A DNA stretch of 64,000 nt from Hamiltosporidium tvaerminnensis (lineage: Eukaryota > Microsporidia > Dubosqiidae): assembly GCA_022605425.2 (NCBI GenBank), contig CM061256.1:124001-188000 (forward strand), read 5' to 3'. The position numbers and the translations under genes are program-made. Position 1 is the stretch's first letter. The number at the start of each line of letters is the position of its first letter. The notes under the pieces are model-generated. The model ran no database searches and had not been told where the DNA came from. It worked only from the letters and a program-made list of their open reading frames with translations. Below, piece after piece: positions 20,015-30,899 of the stretch.

Positions 20015-22027
20015 ATGCGTTTTTATTGTTTTAACAGTTTATTTTTATTTTTCAATCGACATATTTTAGCAGCGAAAGAAGAAATGGAGGTATCACAGAT
20101 GCAAAATGTTGTGGATAAAAGCGAAAATCCAATGTTATCCAGAGTTCATGAAAAATTGTTATCAGATAAATCTTCAAAACCAGAAGATAATGAATCGTTC
20201 TTATATCAAGCTACTGAAGATATTTCTGGGTCTCTTGAGAGAAAAAAAGATTTTGAATATGGAATTTGTTTATCTAAAAGCGATTCGATAGACGAAATGG
20301 AAAAATATACGCATCTTGAACTTTTTATAGCCTTAAACGTTTTAGAAGTAGAAGATATAAAAACCTTGTCGGATTTGGTTTATAAGTTTGACACAAAAAA
20401 AAACTTTTTGGATTTCAAGGAAAATCTTAAAATTGTATCGAAAGCCATTTCTTCTTTTAAAACACTAAAAGAATATGTTTTGTATATTTTGAGTCTTTAT
20501 ATGCCATATAAAGAACAGATAGAGACATTTTATCGTACAAATTTTTATTTACCTGAAAATAATCTTGAAAATGTAAATTTGAATTTTAATAGAAGTTTAG
20601 ATTGGTTTAAAAATCTGAAAAATAAAGATTTAAAAAGAGTAGCTTCGCATCTTCTAGAAAGATGGAAATTTTTGTGCAAGAAACATGTTCGCGCTTTTGA
20701 TATGGCTGGAAGGGAAAAAACCTATTCTACGCTTGTTCTTCTTCCAAATAATTTTGTTGTTCCAGGTGGAAGATTTTTGGAATTTTATTATTGGGATTCA
20801 TACTGGATACTTAGAGGTTTAATTACTAGTCGATTGATGGTTCAGGCTTTTGAAGTTGTCAAAAATTTTATTTGGCTTATAAATTATTTTGGTTTTGTTC
20901 CAAATGGCACGAGAAAATATTACAACAGATCTCAGCCACCTTTCTTTGTACTGATGCTCTTGGAGTTGCACAAAACAGGTGATAAAGGTGCACGAAAGTT
21001 AATTGTTGAAGAAGGAATACCAGCTGCAATAAAAGAAATGCAATTTTGGCGAGAAAACAGAAAAGTAGAAATAAAAATAAACGGACATGTATTTACATTA
21101 AATAGATATTGTGTAGAAACTGATTATGCTCGACCAGAATCCTTCATGAAAGATATCAGAGATTTCGAAAAAATGCAAACTGATGACAAAAAAGTAGAAA
21201 ATAAATTTTATACCGATATAAAATCAGCAGCAGAATCAGGTTGGGATTTTTCTACACGCTGGTTCAACAACAATGCGAGTTTACAGTCTATATGCACATC
21301 TGATATTATTCCCGTAGATTTAAACACCTTACTTTTTGCATCTGAAAAAAATTTGGATTTTCTGATTAAAGAACATAATTTTTTGAATCAATCAGGAATT
21401 GACTTTGGAGATTTAAGTATGAAAAGAGAGGAAGCAATCAATTCTGTTTTATGGAATCCATTCGAAAAATCTTGGAATGATTATAACTTTAAAAAAAATA
21501 CATTTACGCAAGATGTATTTTACTTTTCGAATTTGTTTCCGTTATTCTTTGATATTAAACCAGTGGATGGTAATGTTTATAATATTTTGTCGAAATACTG
21601 TAAGATATTATTTTATTACAAAGGAATACCAGCCAGTGGATATTTTAAAGAAAATACATCTGGCGAGAAAGTTTATTCTGGTCAGCAATGGGATTTCCCT
21701 AACATATGGGCTCCACACCAACAACTGATGGTAGAATTTCTGTGCAAAATAAATGAAAAATCATCATTGGCGCTTAAAATAGCAAGAGATTTTTATCAAC
21801 ATGTTAAAAGTCTGTGTGGAGAAGAAGGAATATTTTATGAAAAATATTCTTGTTTAGGCGATAAAGCAGGAGGCGGTGAATACGAAAATCAGTTTGGTTT
21901 TGGTTGGACAAATGGTGTTTTATTAGAGTTTATTGAAAAATTCGGTGATGACTTAACATTAAAAGAAATTGATTATGATACTATTTGTAAAATAGTTGAG
22001 TCTAAAAAGGAAAAACCAGAAAGATAA
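20015..22027 (+). CDS. Trehalase (glycoside hydrolase family 37)
   Basis: 670 residues; it hydrolyses trehalose to two glucoses. Both family signatures are present: P-G-G-R-F...W-D at 250-261 and Q-Q-W-D-F-P...W-A-P at 557-567. The segment E-S-G-W-D-F at 407-412 carries the general acid (D411), and G-G-G-E-Y at 619-623 carries the catalytic base (E622), followed by F-G-W-T-N-G. All key residues are intact and the catalytic core (about 150-650) is full length. Residues 1-20 include a short hydrophobic run (F-N-S-L-F-L-F-F) that could be a weak signal sequence. A downstream ATG at residue 24 would give a cytosolic form. In microsporidia, trehalose breakdown is proposed to raise spore osmotic pressure before germination. 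No neighbour is close enough to suggest co-regulation. Confidence 0.96.
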   Translation: MRFYCFNSLFLFFNRHILAAKEEMEVSQMQNVVDKSENPMLSRVHEKLLSDKSSKPEDNESFLYQATEDISGSLERKKDFEYGICLSKSDSIDEMEKYTHLELFIALNVLEVEDIKTLSDLVYKFDTKKNFLDFKENLKIVSKAISSFKTLKEYVLYILSLYMPYKEQIETFYRTNFYLPENNLENVNLNFNRSLDWFKNLKNKDLKRVASHLLERWKFLCKKHVRAFDMAGREKTYSTLVLLPNNFVVPGGRFLEFYYWDSYWILRGLITSRLMVQAFEVVKNFIWLINYFGFVPNGTRKYYNRSQPPFFVLMLLELHKTGDKGARKLIVEEGIPAAIKEMQFWRENRKVEIKINGHVFTLNRYCVETDYARPESFMKDIRDFEKMQTDDKKVENKFYTDIKSAAESGWDFSTRWFNNNASLQSICTSDIIPVDLNTLLFASEKNLDFLIKEHNFLNQSGIDFGDLSMKREEAINSVLWNPFEKSWNDYNFKKNTFTQDVFYFSNLFPLFFDIKPVDGNVYNILSKYCKILFYYKGIPASGYFKENTSGEKVYSGQQWDFPNIWAPHQQLMVEFLCKINEKSSLALKIARDFYQHVKSLCGEEGIFYEKYSCLGDKAGGGEYENQFGFGWTNGVLLEFIEKFGDDLTLKEIDYDTICKIVESKKEKPER

Positions 22028-25000
22028 TTTCTCCAACAATATTTTTCTGAGGTTTAAATCATTAAAGCTAATAATTGAAATATTCTATGAATTTTTTTTA
22101 TTGATAAAAAAATATTTTAATTTAATATAGCAACAAAATTTAATTAATCAGACTAATTTTTGCATTTTTTTAAAACTATTTAGTTTCTGTAGGATTTTTA
22201 GTAAAATTACATAGATTACCAAAAAAAATCAAGAATCTATACTCATAATAATCGTTTTTGTAATGAAGATTTATGCCTAAGATGATAAATTAATACAATA
22301 TAAAAACAATTAAAAGTAAAAAATTTGGTACTTTAATTACAAATAAATGCAAGTAAAAAGCATACTTCGTGTTTTTTTTGCTAAAATGCGCTTCAGTATA
22401 TTATAAGAATATTTCAATACAAGAAATAAATTAAAAAAATACATTCCTCGGTGTTAAATATCTATATACTTTAGATTTTAATTTTTTCCTGTTTCATTTT
22501 TACAATAAAAATTATACATTTTAGATCTTATAATTTGTACAGAAGAATAATTTTTAAAGTATAAAATGGTAATAAGAATGTTTTTAATTTATATCTGTTA
22601 AATTTGCAGTTTTTTTATAAAGTTTAGTACATTATTTCTTCTGATTATTTATTTAAAGCTTTATAATATTTATAATACAACCTTTTTTCATAATAAAGTA
22701 TCTTTTTACTATTAAAAAATTGGTAGTTAATATTTCCATTATTGAGCAAAACGGATGATTCATTAGTTAATTTTAAAAAATTCACTTATTCAGGCCAAAA
22801 GGTTTATTTACTAGATAGTTATATGTAAATCAGAACATAAAAGCGTTAGTTAATTTTTTTAAATATTTTTATAGAAAGATTTATCTAAGGATTCTTTTAT
22901 GTTTTGAAATCGAATTACTGTGAAAAATTAGTTTAATGTGGCCTAAACAATATTTTTTTAAAAAAACGTAAAATACTTCAAAATGAATATGATGTGTTAA
23001 TACTGAAAGAAAAACAAAAAGAAAAACTTTATCAAGGGTTTAAACGGTTCTAAATTAATACTATGCTCATAAGAGTTATGAAATACAATAAAGATAACAA
23101 GTATTAGTATAAAAACACGTTCTCTTATACTTTTTAACACGAAATACACAAAAATTCTATAAACCTCAATAAATTTATCGAATTTTCAAATACTGAATAT
23201 TTCAGCCAATAAGTACAAATATAGGAAAATAAAAGCGAAACCGAAATCAAAACATAAGTTAGCGGTTAATTTTATTATTTTAATATCTTAAGATACCATA
23301 ACTCAAATGAATTCCTTATATCGATATGTATTTTATTAAGAAACATTTATCTTAAAATTATATCTTCGAGTTGAAAAGTATATTTCCAGCCATCTATAAT
23401 AAATTTCTCTAGAGTATTTAGATTTCACATTTTTACCACTTAAAAAGTATCTTAATTGGTTTAAAACTTAGATTAAATTAAGAAATATTTACAAGCAATT
23501 TAAATTTATTGTATGAATTATATTTATCAACATCAATAACTCTTTTTAAGAAAAAACAATTATATAACAAAAAAAACCATGAATTTATTTACGTTTAAAC
23601 AATTGATATTCATTTATTAAAATAAAAATCCGAATTTCCTGGGTATTTTTAATTTAATTAAAGTTATTTGAGTATTAGTAATATCATTCGACTCAACTGA
23701 ATCTTAGTCTGTTGAATAATCTTTTATAACTTTGAAAGTTTTATATTTGAACTAGAAAAGAAGTATATTCAAAAATTTTTATTGTTTATCTGATACAATA
23801 TTATCTAATTTGATTTATAAATTTTTTTATTTGGATTTGGCTGAATCTCGAATCTTTTGAATATTTAAATTCCATGTTTCTTGCAGTCTAAATATATGTT
23901 TAAAATTTCAAAAACAAAATTGGATAATGAAGCAATATATTTATTTATATTGATTTTTCATTGCTCAGATTATTGGGATTTCTATTAATATTCTATTTTA
24001 ATACAGTAGATTTGGCTTATGTAACAAATGTAGGTAGAAGTCAACTTTTATAATTAGCAATATTATAATATTTATGTCCATTGTTCTTTGCTCGTGGTTA
24101 TTTTTATGGTATAAATGAGTATAATTTAAGTTTTATTCAGTGCTTTAAAGTTATTATAAATGTTAATAACTTGTAAAATATAGAGGATTCTTTTAATTCT
24201 TACCTAATTAAATAAGAATGAAGCAATCAGAAGTTCCCATATTAAAGTTATTTTAAGACATTTAAAAAGCAAAATAGATTTATGAAAAATATTGACTCGA
24301 TTTATCTTCATTTTTAAGAACTTTGTCCAATCGATTTTCAAAGACTATTGTTTTTTGTATCTAGTAGAGGTTTACTACTTGGATAAACTTCGATAACGTC
24401 CTTTTTTATCGCATAAGAAACTTATTATAAAAACATTGTAAAAATACTAGTTTGATAATATTTAATAATATCATTAGTTCTTTAATATTTTTAGTTGAAA
24501 TATCATAATTTACGTTTCTTCTAATTCGTGCAACTTTAATACATATCAATTAAATCCGGACTCTACAAACTACGGGCTGCGGGCCAAATCTGACCTGCGG
24601 TCACTTTTCATCAGGCCGGTGGCCACATTTTTCTGAATAGCTACGATTTTTCTATCAAGTAGATTTTTTAAAAAAATACGGAAATAAAATAAAAGAATAT
24701 ATATAAATCTACAAAAAAAATTCAAATATAGAAATTTAGACATGAATTTGTAATACAAGGAAGATTCATAGAGTTTTCACTATTTTTTTAAACTAGCAGT
24801 TATTTTTTTTATTATTTTATAGTAAAAAATCAAAATGAAATAAAAAAAATATATGGCATAATTTATTATAAATGAGATTGATATGTTGAGATTTCTAGGT
24901 GATAATTTGTGGAAATTGTGGGTTAGATTTACTCTTAGAGATTTACCGTAACGAATTCAAGTGTTATATGTTAATTTAGATCTGTAAAATGTTTTTTGCA

Positions 25001-27592
25001 TTTCATTTTAGAGAATGTTTCTTCGCACAAATAGGTAGAGCTGAAAGCGGAAATAAAACTGCGAGAGAATTTATGAACATGATTGAATTGCGTAGTGGGA
25101 AAATTCTTATAAAATTTTAGTGAATTATTTGTCTAATTAAATATAAAAATATGGTTAATATACATGTTTACCTTTAGAAACATCTATATGAAACTTTAAA
25201 ATTTTGATTTAAAAATATTTATAATTAAAATTGCAGAAATATTATTCAGAATGGTGACATAAAAATTAGTGAGTTCTTGGCGCGCGGGAATTTTTTTTAG
25301 AACTCAATTTGGTACGCGTCCTAAAAAGTTTGGAGACCCTAGATTAAATAATAAAAATGAGAGTTATCTTAAATGCCGAAGAGAAGAAGATTTGATATTT
25401 TGTAGTTGAATATTAAAAAGATATTTTCCTGACTGCTTTCTATAATATATAAAAAATGACAACAGCGATTCTCTTGATATTAAAAAGAATGCACCCTAGA
25501 AAGTGTATAAAATATGCTCCTAATGATTTTGAAAACATATATTAGCTATCAAATTAGTTATTGAAACAAATAATTTGATTTTTTAACTGAAGATCGGATA
25601 ATTCATATTATATCTTATAAATCGATGATTTAAATTTAATGGTAAACTATGTTCATATAATATAATCCTATTACACGATTTTTTAATTTATTTAAAAATC
25701 TTTATATTAACATTTTAGGAAGATGAAATTATAACCGTTTTGTTAAAAGCAACTTCAAATATAAATTTTATGTTTGTAAAATCCATCATTTTCATTCTAT
25801 TTATAATTATTGTGAATATTTGCTTTTCTAAAATAATTGGCTAGAAAAGTGTAACTATGTTATTTGAAATAAAATAATTTAATAATAATTTTGATATTTG
25901 AATCAAAAATCATTAAACGAATAAATTTTACGAAAATCTAGATGGTTGTAAATTTTGCTATATTTGTTTCATATCATAGTAAAAGTACTAGATTTTTTTT
26001 GGATTGGTATGCTGAAAGAGTTAATCCAGTTAAAAATGATATAAGAAAGAACGCTCTAATCTAGTATTAAAATGTATTACCTTAGAACCAATGTTGGTGG
26101 TTTTAAATATCTAATCAAAAATGTCTAAGAAACAAAAGAAAAAAACTACTTATTTTAAAAGTATGAGAGGTAATATAGATAACAATACCATTTATATGTA
26201 AGAAAATACATTAAAACCTAAGAACTTGATGGGACTCATGAAACGAAATTTTGATTTTTATTTACTTCTGTATAACTTAAGTAAGAAAATCAAGATGCAA
26301 TGATAAAGTGAACCAAATTCGATTTAATAAGATATTTAAATAGAAAAAAACTTAATAAATATCCTATAGTTGCGATGCTAGTTTAAAAAAATATGTTGAA
26401 AAGAGCGCGATTTAAATGTATTTAATCACTCCTGGAACCTCTATCAATACAGCATTTTATAGGTATTTTTATTTTATCGAAATTTGAAAAATCAACTCAA
26501 TTTCGTACATTAAAACGCCGAAAATAGTTTATAAATAAACTTGAAATCGAAAACTTTGTTTATAGAAAAATAAAATTATAAAAAAGTTACATTTTCTATG
26601 GGCGGGTGTCAAATATATTTTCATAGCTTTTTTGATTTTGTATACATTGAACACACATGACCGTACTTATTCAAAGTAAAAAATTTATTTTATCTGATTA
26701 TTGTTAAAAAAACCCGTTTTTTTTACCATGAATACTTACATTGCATAAATATCTAGTTTGCGTTTTGATTTTTCAGTACAAAAGTATTTATACAAAAAAT
26801 TCAAATTTCTGGCTTTTTTTTTAGACCCCAATCAAATGAAACAAATCTAATCAGCAAGTAACATTAAAAAAACAATAACTAGCAACACTGAAATAAAATA
26901 AATTGAAAAAAAAAGTGTGCTGTGCATATTTTGGCAGTTATAGCATCTAGCTTTATATGAGACAATAAAAAACTGCAAATATTTGGACAATCGAATACCA
27001 AACTACATATTGATACGGATGAGTAAAATATGATTCCATTAAAGAATAAAAACACAGATTGTAAATTATTTTTTTAGAATAGCCACCAAATACTTAAGAC
27101 ACATGCTGAATTCACGGTTCTTCAACTCGATAATATCTTTAAATTAATGTCGAGAATTTGAAAATTTTTAATAAATAATCAATGTTCAAACTCCTTTCTT
27201 AGTGTTTACTATAGATAAATCTGGTTTTAGCTCATAATCTGCGATGTTTATATATTCTATTTTGATACCTACTATCTATTTGCAACAATCATAAATTTCA
27301 ACATTGCACAAAGAGAATATTCGCATCGGAAAACAGATTTAAGTGCCAATAGCAAATAAAGAAGGCTTGGTACATAGCAGTAAATTGTATATGATTAAGC
27401 ACTTTTATATATTTTGCGTTGCTTATCTATAATTATAAATATTAAAAAAATAAAATCGGATTAGAGTTTACAGTATATAAATTTTAAGAGTTTTATTGAA
27501 GTATTCACATAAAATGAATACACATGTATTATATCTCATCTTTAGATAAAATCGAAATTTTTTGATTACTGGGGTGTAAAACAGTGAAGATA
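22028..27592. other. Long gene-free spacer
   Basis: 5.5 kb of A+T-rich DNA between trehalase and LRR gene 2. The only structure I can support is the decayed hAT-like element at 24556-25341. All open frames are short and low complexity. Confidence 0.5.
24556..25341 (+). mobile_element. Decayed hAT-like DNA transposon remnant
   Basis: The left end reads ctctacaaactacgggctgc then gggccaaat. The reverse complement of the right end reads tagggtctccaaacttttta with a later accaaat. These imperfect inverted ends resemble the 'caaactacggcccgcgggcc' ends of animal hAT elements. The flanks aattaaat (24548-24555) and gattaaat (25342-25349) differ at one base, consistent with an aged 8-bp duplication. 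No transposase frame survives. Confidence 0.5.
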
Positions 27593-29935
27593 TTAAAAAA
27601 TTTCAATATTTTTTTCATTCAGATATCTACAAATTTCATTGTAGTTAATATCCTCGGTTACAAAATTTGTTACAATCTGAATGATTGGTAAAGATACGAA
27701 GATAAACTTTGCAATATTTAAATTCAAATCGTCTAATTCGATCGATATTTTTGTCAAATTTTTAAAATTTTTTAAATATATAAGATCTTCAATTTTTATC
27801 CTGACAAAAGACAAATTTAAATTTACTAGAGAATTAAAAAAGCCGCAATCATTACCTAAATTACAAAAACTGCAGTCATTGAATTTACATCCACAAAGAA
27901 TTAATTCTTCCAAAACTTCAATTTTTTTGATTCTATTCAAATCATTAAAATACAAATCATTATATTCATAGGAAATAATTTTCAACTTTAAATTGCACAA
28001 AAAACTAAACATTGATAAATTCACAAGCAAATAATTGCATTTCCATAGATATATATATTCAAGAGAATCAAGTTGACTAAAAATATTGAAATTTTTTATT
28101 TCTTCTAAACTGGTCCCGTCGAGATTTAAATAATTGATATTTTTTGAATTAAAATTAATATTAGCACAATTTATATTTGGTTTAATGGTACAGAATTGTA
28201 GTTTTAATATTTTTAAATTTTCTAATTTAAAAATTTCTTCTAAACAAAGCTGACTAATCGTTATTTTCTTTAATACAAGCTTAATAAGAAATCTATTATT
28301 TTCAAATAAACTAACCAAAAGAGTATCATTGTCAAAAAATATGTTTTCTAAGTGCAAAGCTTTTATTTTAGAAAATTTTAATAATAATGAAAAGGATTCA
28401 AACTCATAACTCAGTTGGCATATTTCTAGATATTGTAGCTTTTTCATATTCTCAATAACTTGGCACAAATATAATTTATCTTTTTCAACCGTTAAATTTC
28501 CTTTAAGTTTCAAAGTTTTTAGGTGTTCAAAGTTGTTTAAGCACTTGATAAAAGATTTTGATATTTTTCGGAAGCAAAACTGTGCTTTGAAATACACGAC
28601 ATTCATTTTACGATTTAAATTCTTAAATTCCTGCAAAAAATACTCTTCTGCAATTATTGATCGAAAAAGAAGTATAATTTTACTGACATTTGCGCTCGAA
28701 AAAAAATTATTCCACCAGTTAACGCCAATAAAAACGTTTTTAAAATCGATAAAATGCAATGTTTCATTTGAAGCTGAGTACACATCAGTAAAACCATAAT
28801 GTTCCATTATATTTACATTGTATAGCACCAGACCTTTAAGTCCACCTTTTTTTAAAAATAAACCCAGGATGCTTTTTGAAACTACTATATTTTTTAAACT
28901 TAGATATTCTATGTTTAATTCAAAGACCGCTTTCACTTTAGATATAAAGAATGAAGAAAATTTGATAAAATTTGCCATAACTATTGATTTAAAAGTGTGG
29001 ATTGAAAGAATAAAGAAGTGTAAATTACGATCAAATATTTCGCATCCTTTATAACTATTTATTATTAAAGATTTTATGTTTGTTTCATTCAATAAAAGTT
29101 TAAAAATTTTACGTGTGTTAGTATCTTTTAAAATATTTTCTAAAATACAAAATACTCTAAAATCGGTAATCAATAAATTCTTAAACGGAATATTTTCATC
29201 GAAAAGTGCAACATCATAAAATTTTCTGGAATTTTCAAATAAAATTAGATTTCCATTATGAAATTCATAATTTATCATATAAGAATTTAAAAAAGTAGAA
29301 AATATATTTTTCTTAATCGAAAAATCTATTCTGGTAAGAAAATTAGAATTAAATATTTTTTCAAAATCGAAATATTCATTCCTTCTTGCACCATCATTTT
29401 GATGAAAGAAATATTGGCAGATTAAAGCCTGATAGAATTCGAAGAAGTTTTTATTCTCTACTGCTTTTAAGAATTTTAATAAAATCATCATATATTTGAA
29501 TTGATGATTATCAAGATTATTCGGTATCTCTGTTATATCTTTAGATAATTTCAGAAAATAAGATAATCCATGCCCACATTGAATCATTCCGTTCCTAGCT
29601 TCATTTTCTGATGCACTTGATACTAAAAAACTGTTTAAGACTTCAAATTGAATAAAGTTATCTTCACGGTAAATAAATATAGGGTTTTCTTCAGAATAGG
29701 ATTCTAAATTCGCATCAGCAAAAAAAAATATTTCATAGTCTTCATTAAGTACTTCATTAGACATTTTTTCACAGCAAAAAAAAAGAATTTCGGAATTTTC
29801 GTTTCTTTTAAACCTATATCTAAATTTTCTAGCATTTATCTGTTCAAATGATATGATTTTATACCATATATAGATCCAAATAAAAATATATCCATTGAAA
29901 ACCATGTTCATTCTCATATATCTATAGACATTCAT
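27593..29935 (-). CDS. Secreted-type leucine-rich-repeat protein, paralog 2
   Basis: 780 residues from the ATG at 29935; M8, M10 and M11 are alternatives. A hydrophobic run rich in Ile, Trp and Tyr at about 12-30 is the putative signal peptide. N-E-N-S-E-I-L-F-F follows at 45-53. The shared N-terminal block is at about 85-177 (F-I-Y-R-E-D, Q-F-E-V-L-N, S-Y-F-L-K-L-S-K-D-I-T-E-I-P). A middle region with N-I-K-S-L-I-I-N-S is also common to the family. LRRs run from about 470 to the C terminus, for example E-N-L-K-I-L-K-L-Q-F-C and L-E-E-L-I-L-C-G-C. A CCC lies 3 bases before the ATG. The function is unknown; export and a protein-binding role are inferred. It is closest in layout to the paralog at 40.1 kb. 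Confidence 0.87.
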   Translation of the reverse strand: MNVYRYMRMNMVFNGYIFIWIYIWYKIISFEQINARKFRYRFKRNENSEILFFCCEKMSNEVLNEDYEIFFFADANLESYSEENPIFIYREDNFIQFEVLNSFLVSSASENEARNGMIQCGHGLSYFLKLSKDITEIPNNLDNHQFKYMMILLKFLKAVENKNFFEFYQALICQYFFHQNDGARRNEYFDFEKIFNSNFLTRIDFSIKKNIFSTFLNSYMINYEFHNGNLILFENSRKFYDVALFDENIPFKNLLITDFRVFCILENILKDTNTRKIFKLLLNETNIKSLIINSYKGCEIFDRNLHFFILSIHTFKSIVMANFIKFSSFFISKVKAVFELNIEYLSLKNIVVSKSILGLFLKKGGLKGLVLYNVNIMEHYGFTDVYSASNETLHFIDFKNVFIGVNWWNNFFSSANVSKIILLFRSIIAEEYFLQEFKNLNRKMNVVYFKAQFCFRKISKSFIKCLNNFEHLKTLKLKGNLTVEKDKLYLCQVIENMKKLQYLEICQLSYEFESFSLLLKFSKIKALHLENIFFDNDTLLVSLFENNRFLIKLVLKKITISQLCLEEIFKLENLKILKLQFCTIKPNINCANINFNSKNINYLNLDGTSLEEIKNFNIFSQLDSLEYIYLWKCNYLLVNLSMFSFLCNLKLKIISYEYNDLYFNDLNRIKKIEVLEELILCGCKFNDCSFCNLGNDCGFFNSLVNLNLSFVRIKIEDLIYLKNFKNLTKISIELDDLNLNIAKFIFVSLPIIQIVTNFVTEDINYNEICRYLNEKNIEIF

Positions 29936-29938
29936 AAT

Positions 29939-29941
29939 GGG
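29939..29941 (-). promoter_or_regulatory. CCC motif before LRR gene 2
   Basis: On the minus strand CCC lies 3 bases upstream of the ATG at 29935. Its position fits the microsporidian CCC-like start signal, but a three-base motif is weak evidence. Confidence 0.25.
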
Positions 29942-30581
29942 ATTAATTAAGGATATTTAAATATTTTATTAAGAATATTAAATTAAAAAATTATATTATC
30001 TGATAGCAATTTAATAACATCGTTTTTGTGGCAACTAATAGTTTATAACGTTATTATAATGTAAAAACATTCTAGTACTTCACTTTCAAAATACTTCAGA
30101 AAAAATCATTTATTCATTTCTTTAAATTTATAATAAATTAGATTAAATCAATATAAGATAAGAAATTTTATTTAAAAAGTTTTTCCTTTGTTTTTTTAAT
30201 ACGAAAAACGATTAAAAACTAAATTTTTATATCTTAACAATGGTTTTATTGTTTGACAAAAAAAGCCTTGCAAAGCTAAAGATTTCTTTTGTTTTATTGC
30301 AAAAACTGATATATTCATTTACTTCTATTATCTATTAGTTTAGTGAATGTATTAAAAAAAAAATTTGATTTTTGATTAATTCATCTGACGCGCTTCTATA
30401 CTAAAAACCAACAAAAAAAAATTAACGCTTGCCAGCCAGTAAGATGATCTTTGGGTTTGTTTACGCATAGCATGGTAAAATAACTATTGTTATAAAATAA
30501 ACTGTCATTATAACTAAATATACAAATAAAATATTAAATATTTTATTATACAAGTAAATAGCGATGCACATCAGTCGATAG

Positions 30582-30899
30582 TACTACAAAGCTGTCGAGT
30601 TTATTTCTTTTGATCAAGAAAGAGAAATCGAGTATCAAATAATCCGGAAAGAAATTAGAAAAGAATATCTAGAAATTCAATACAAACGTGAAAATATACA
30701 ATCACTCTATACGTTGACAAAAAATTTACGCAAAAAAAGATAGTGTTATCAAATGAGATATAAAAGGGTTGCCTTAAATTATTTATTAAATACCACAGTC
30801 GAGGTATTGATTCAAAATATAGAGGAAAGTCAAATATCACGGAATTCTAAGATAAAACTGGAGAGACGAAAAACAAACAATTTAATCAAATATAAATAA
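30582..30899 (+). pseudogene. Possible decayed gene with one in-frame stop
   Basis: One frame runs for 105 sense codons interrupted only by a TAG at 30741-30743. It is charged and non-repetitive (F-D-Q-E-R-E-I-E-Y before the stop; V-E-V-L-I-Q-N-I-E-E-S after). In DNA this A+T-rich several stops would be expected. No ATG opens the first half; the second half could start at 30753. No family is recognised, and chance cannot be excluded. Confidence 0.3.
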
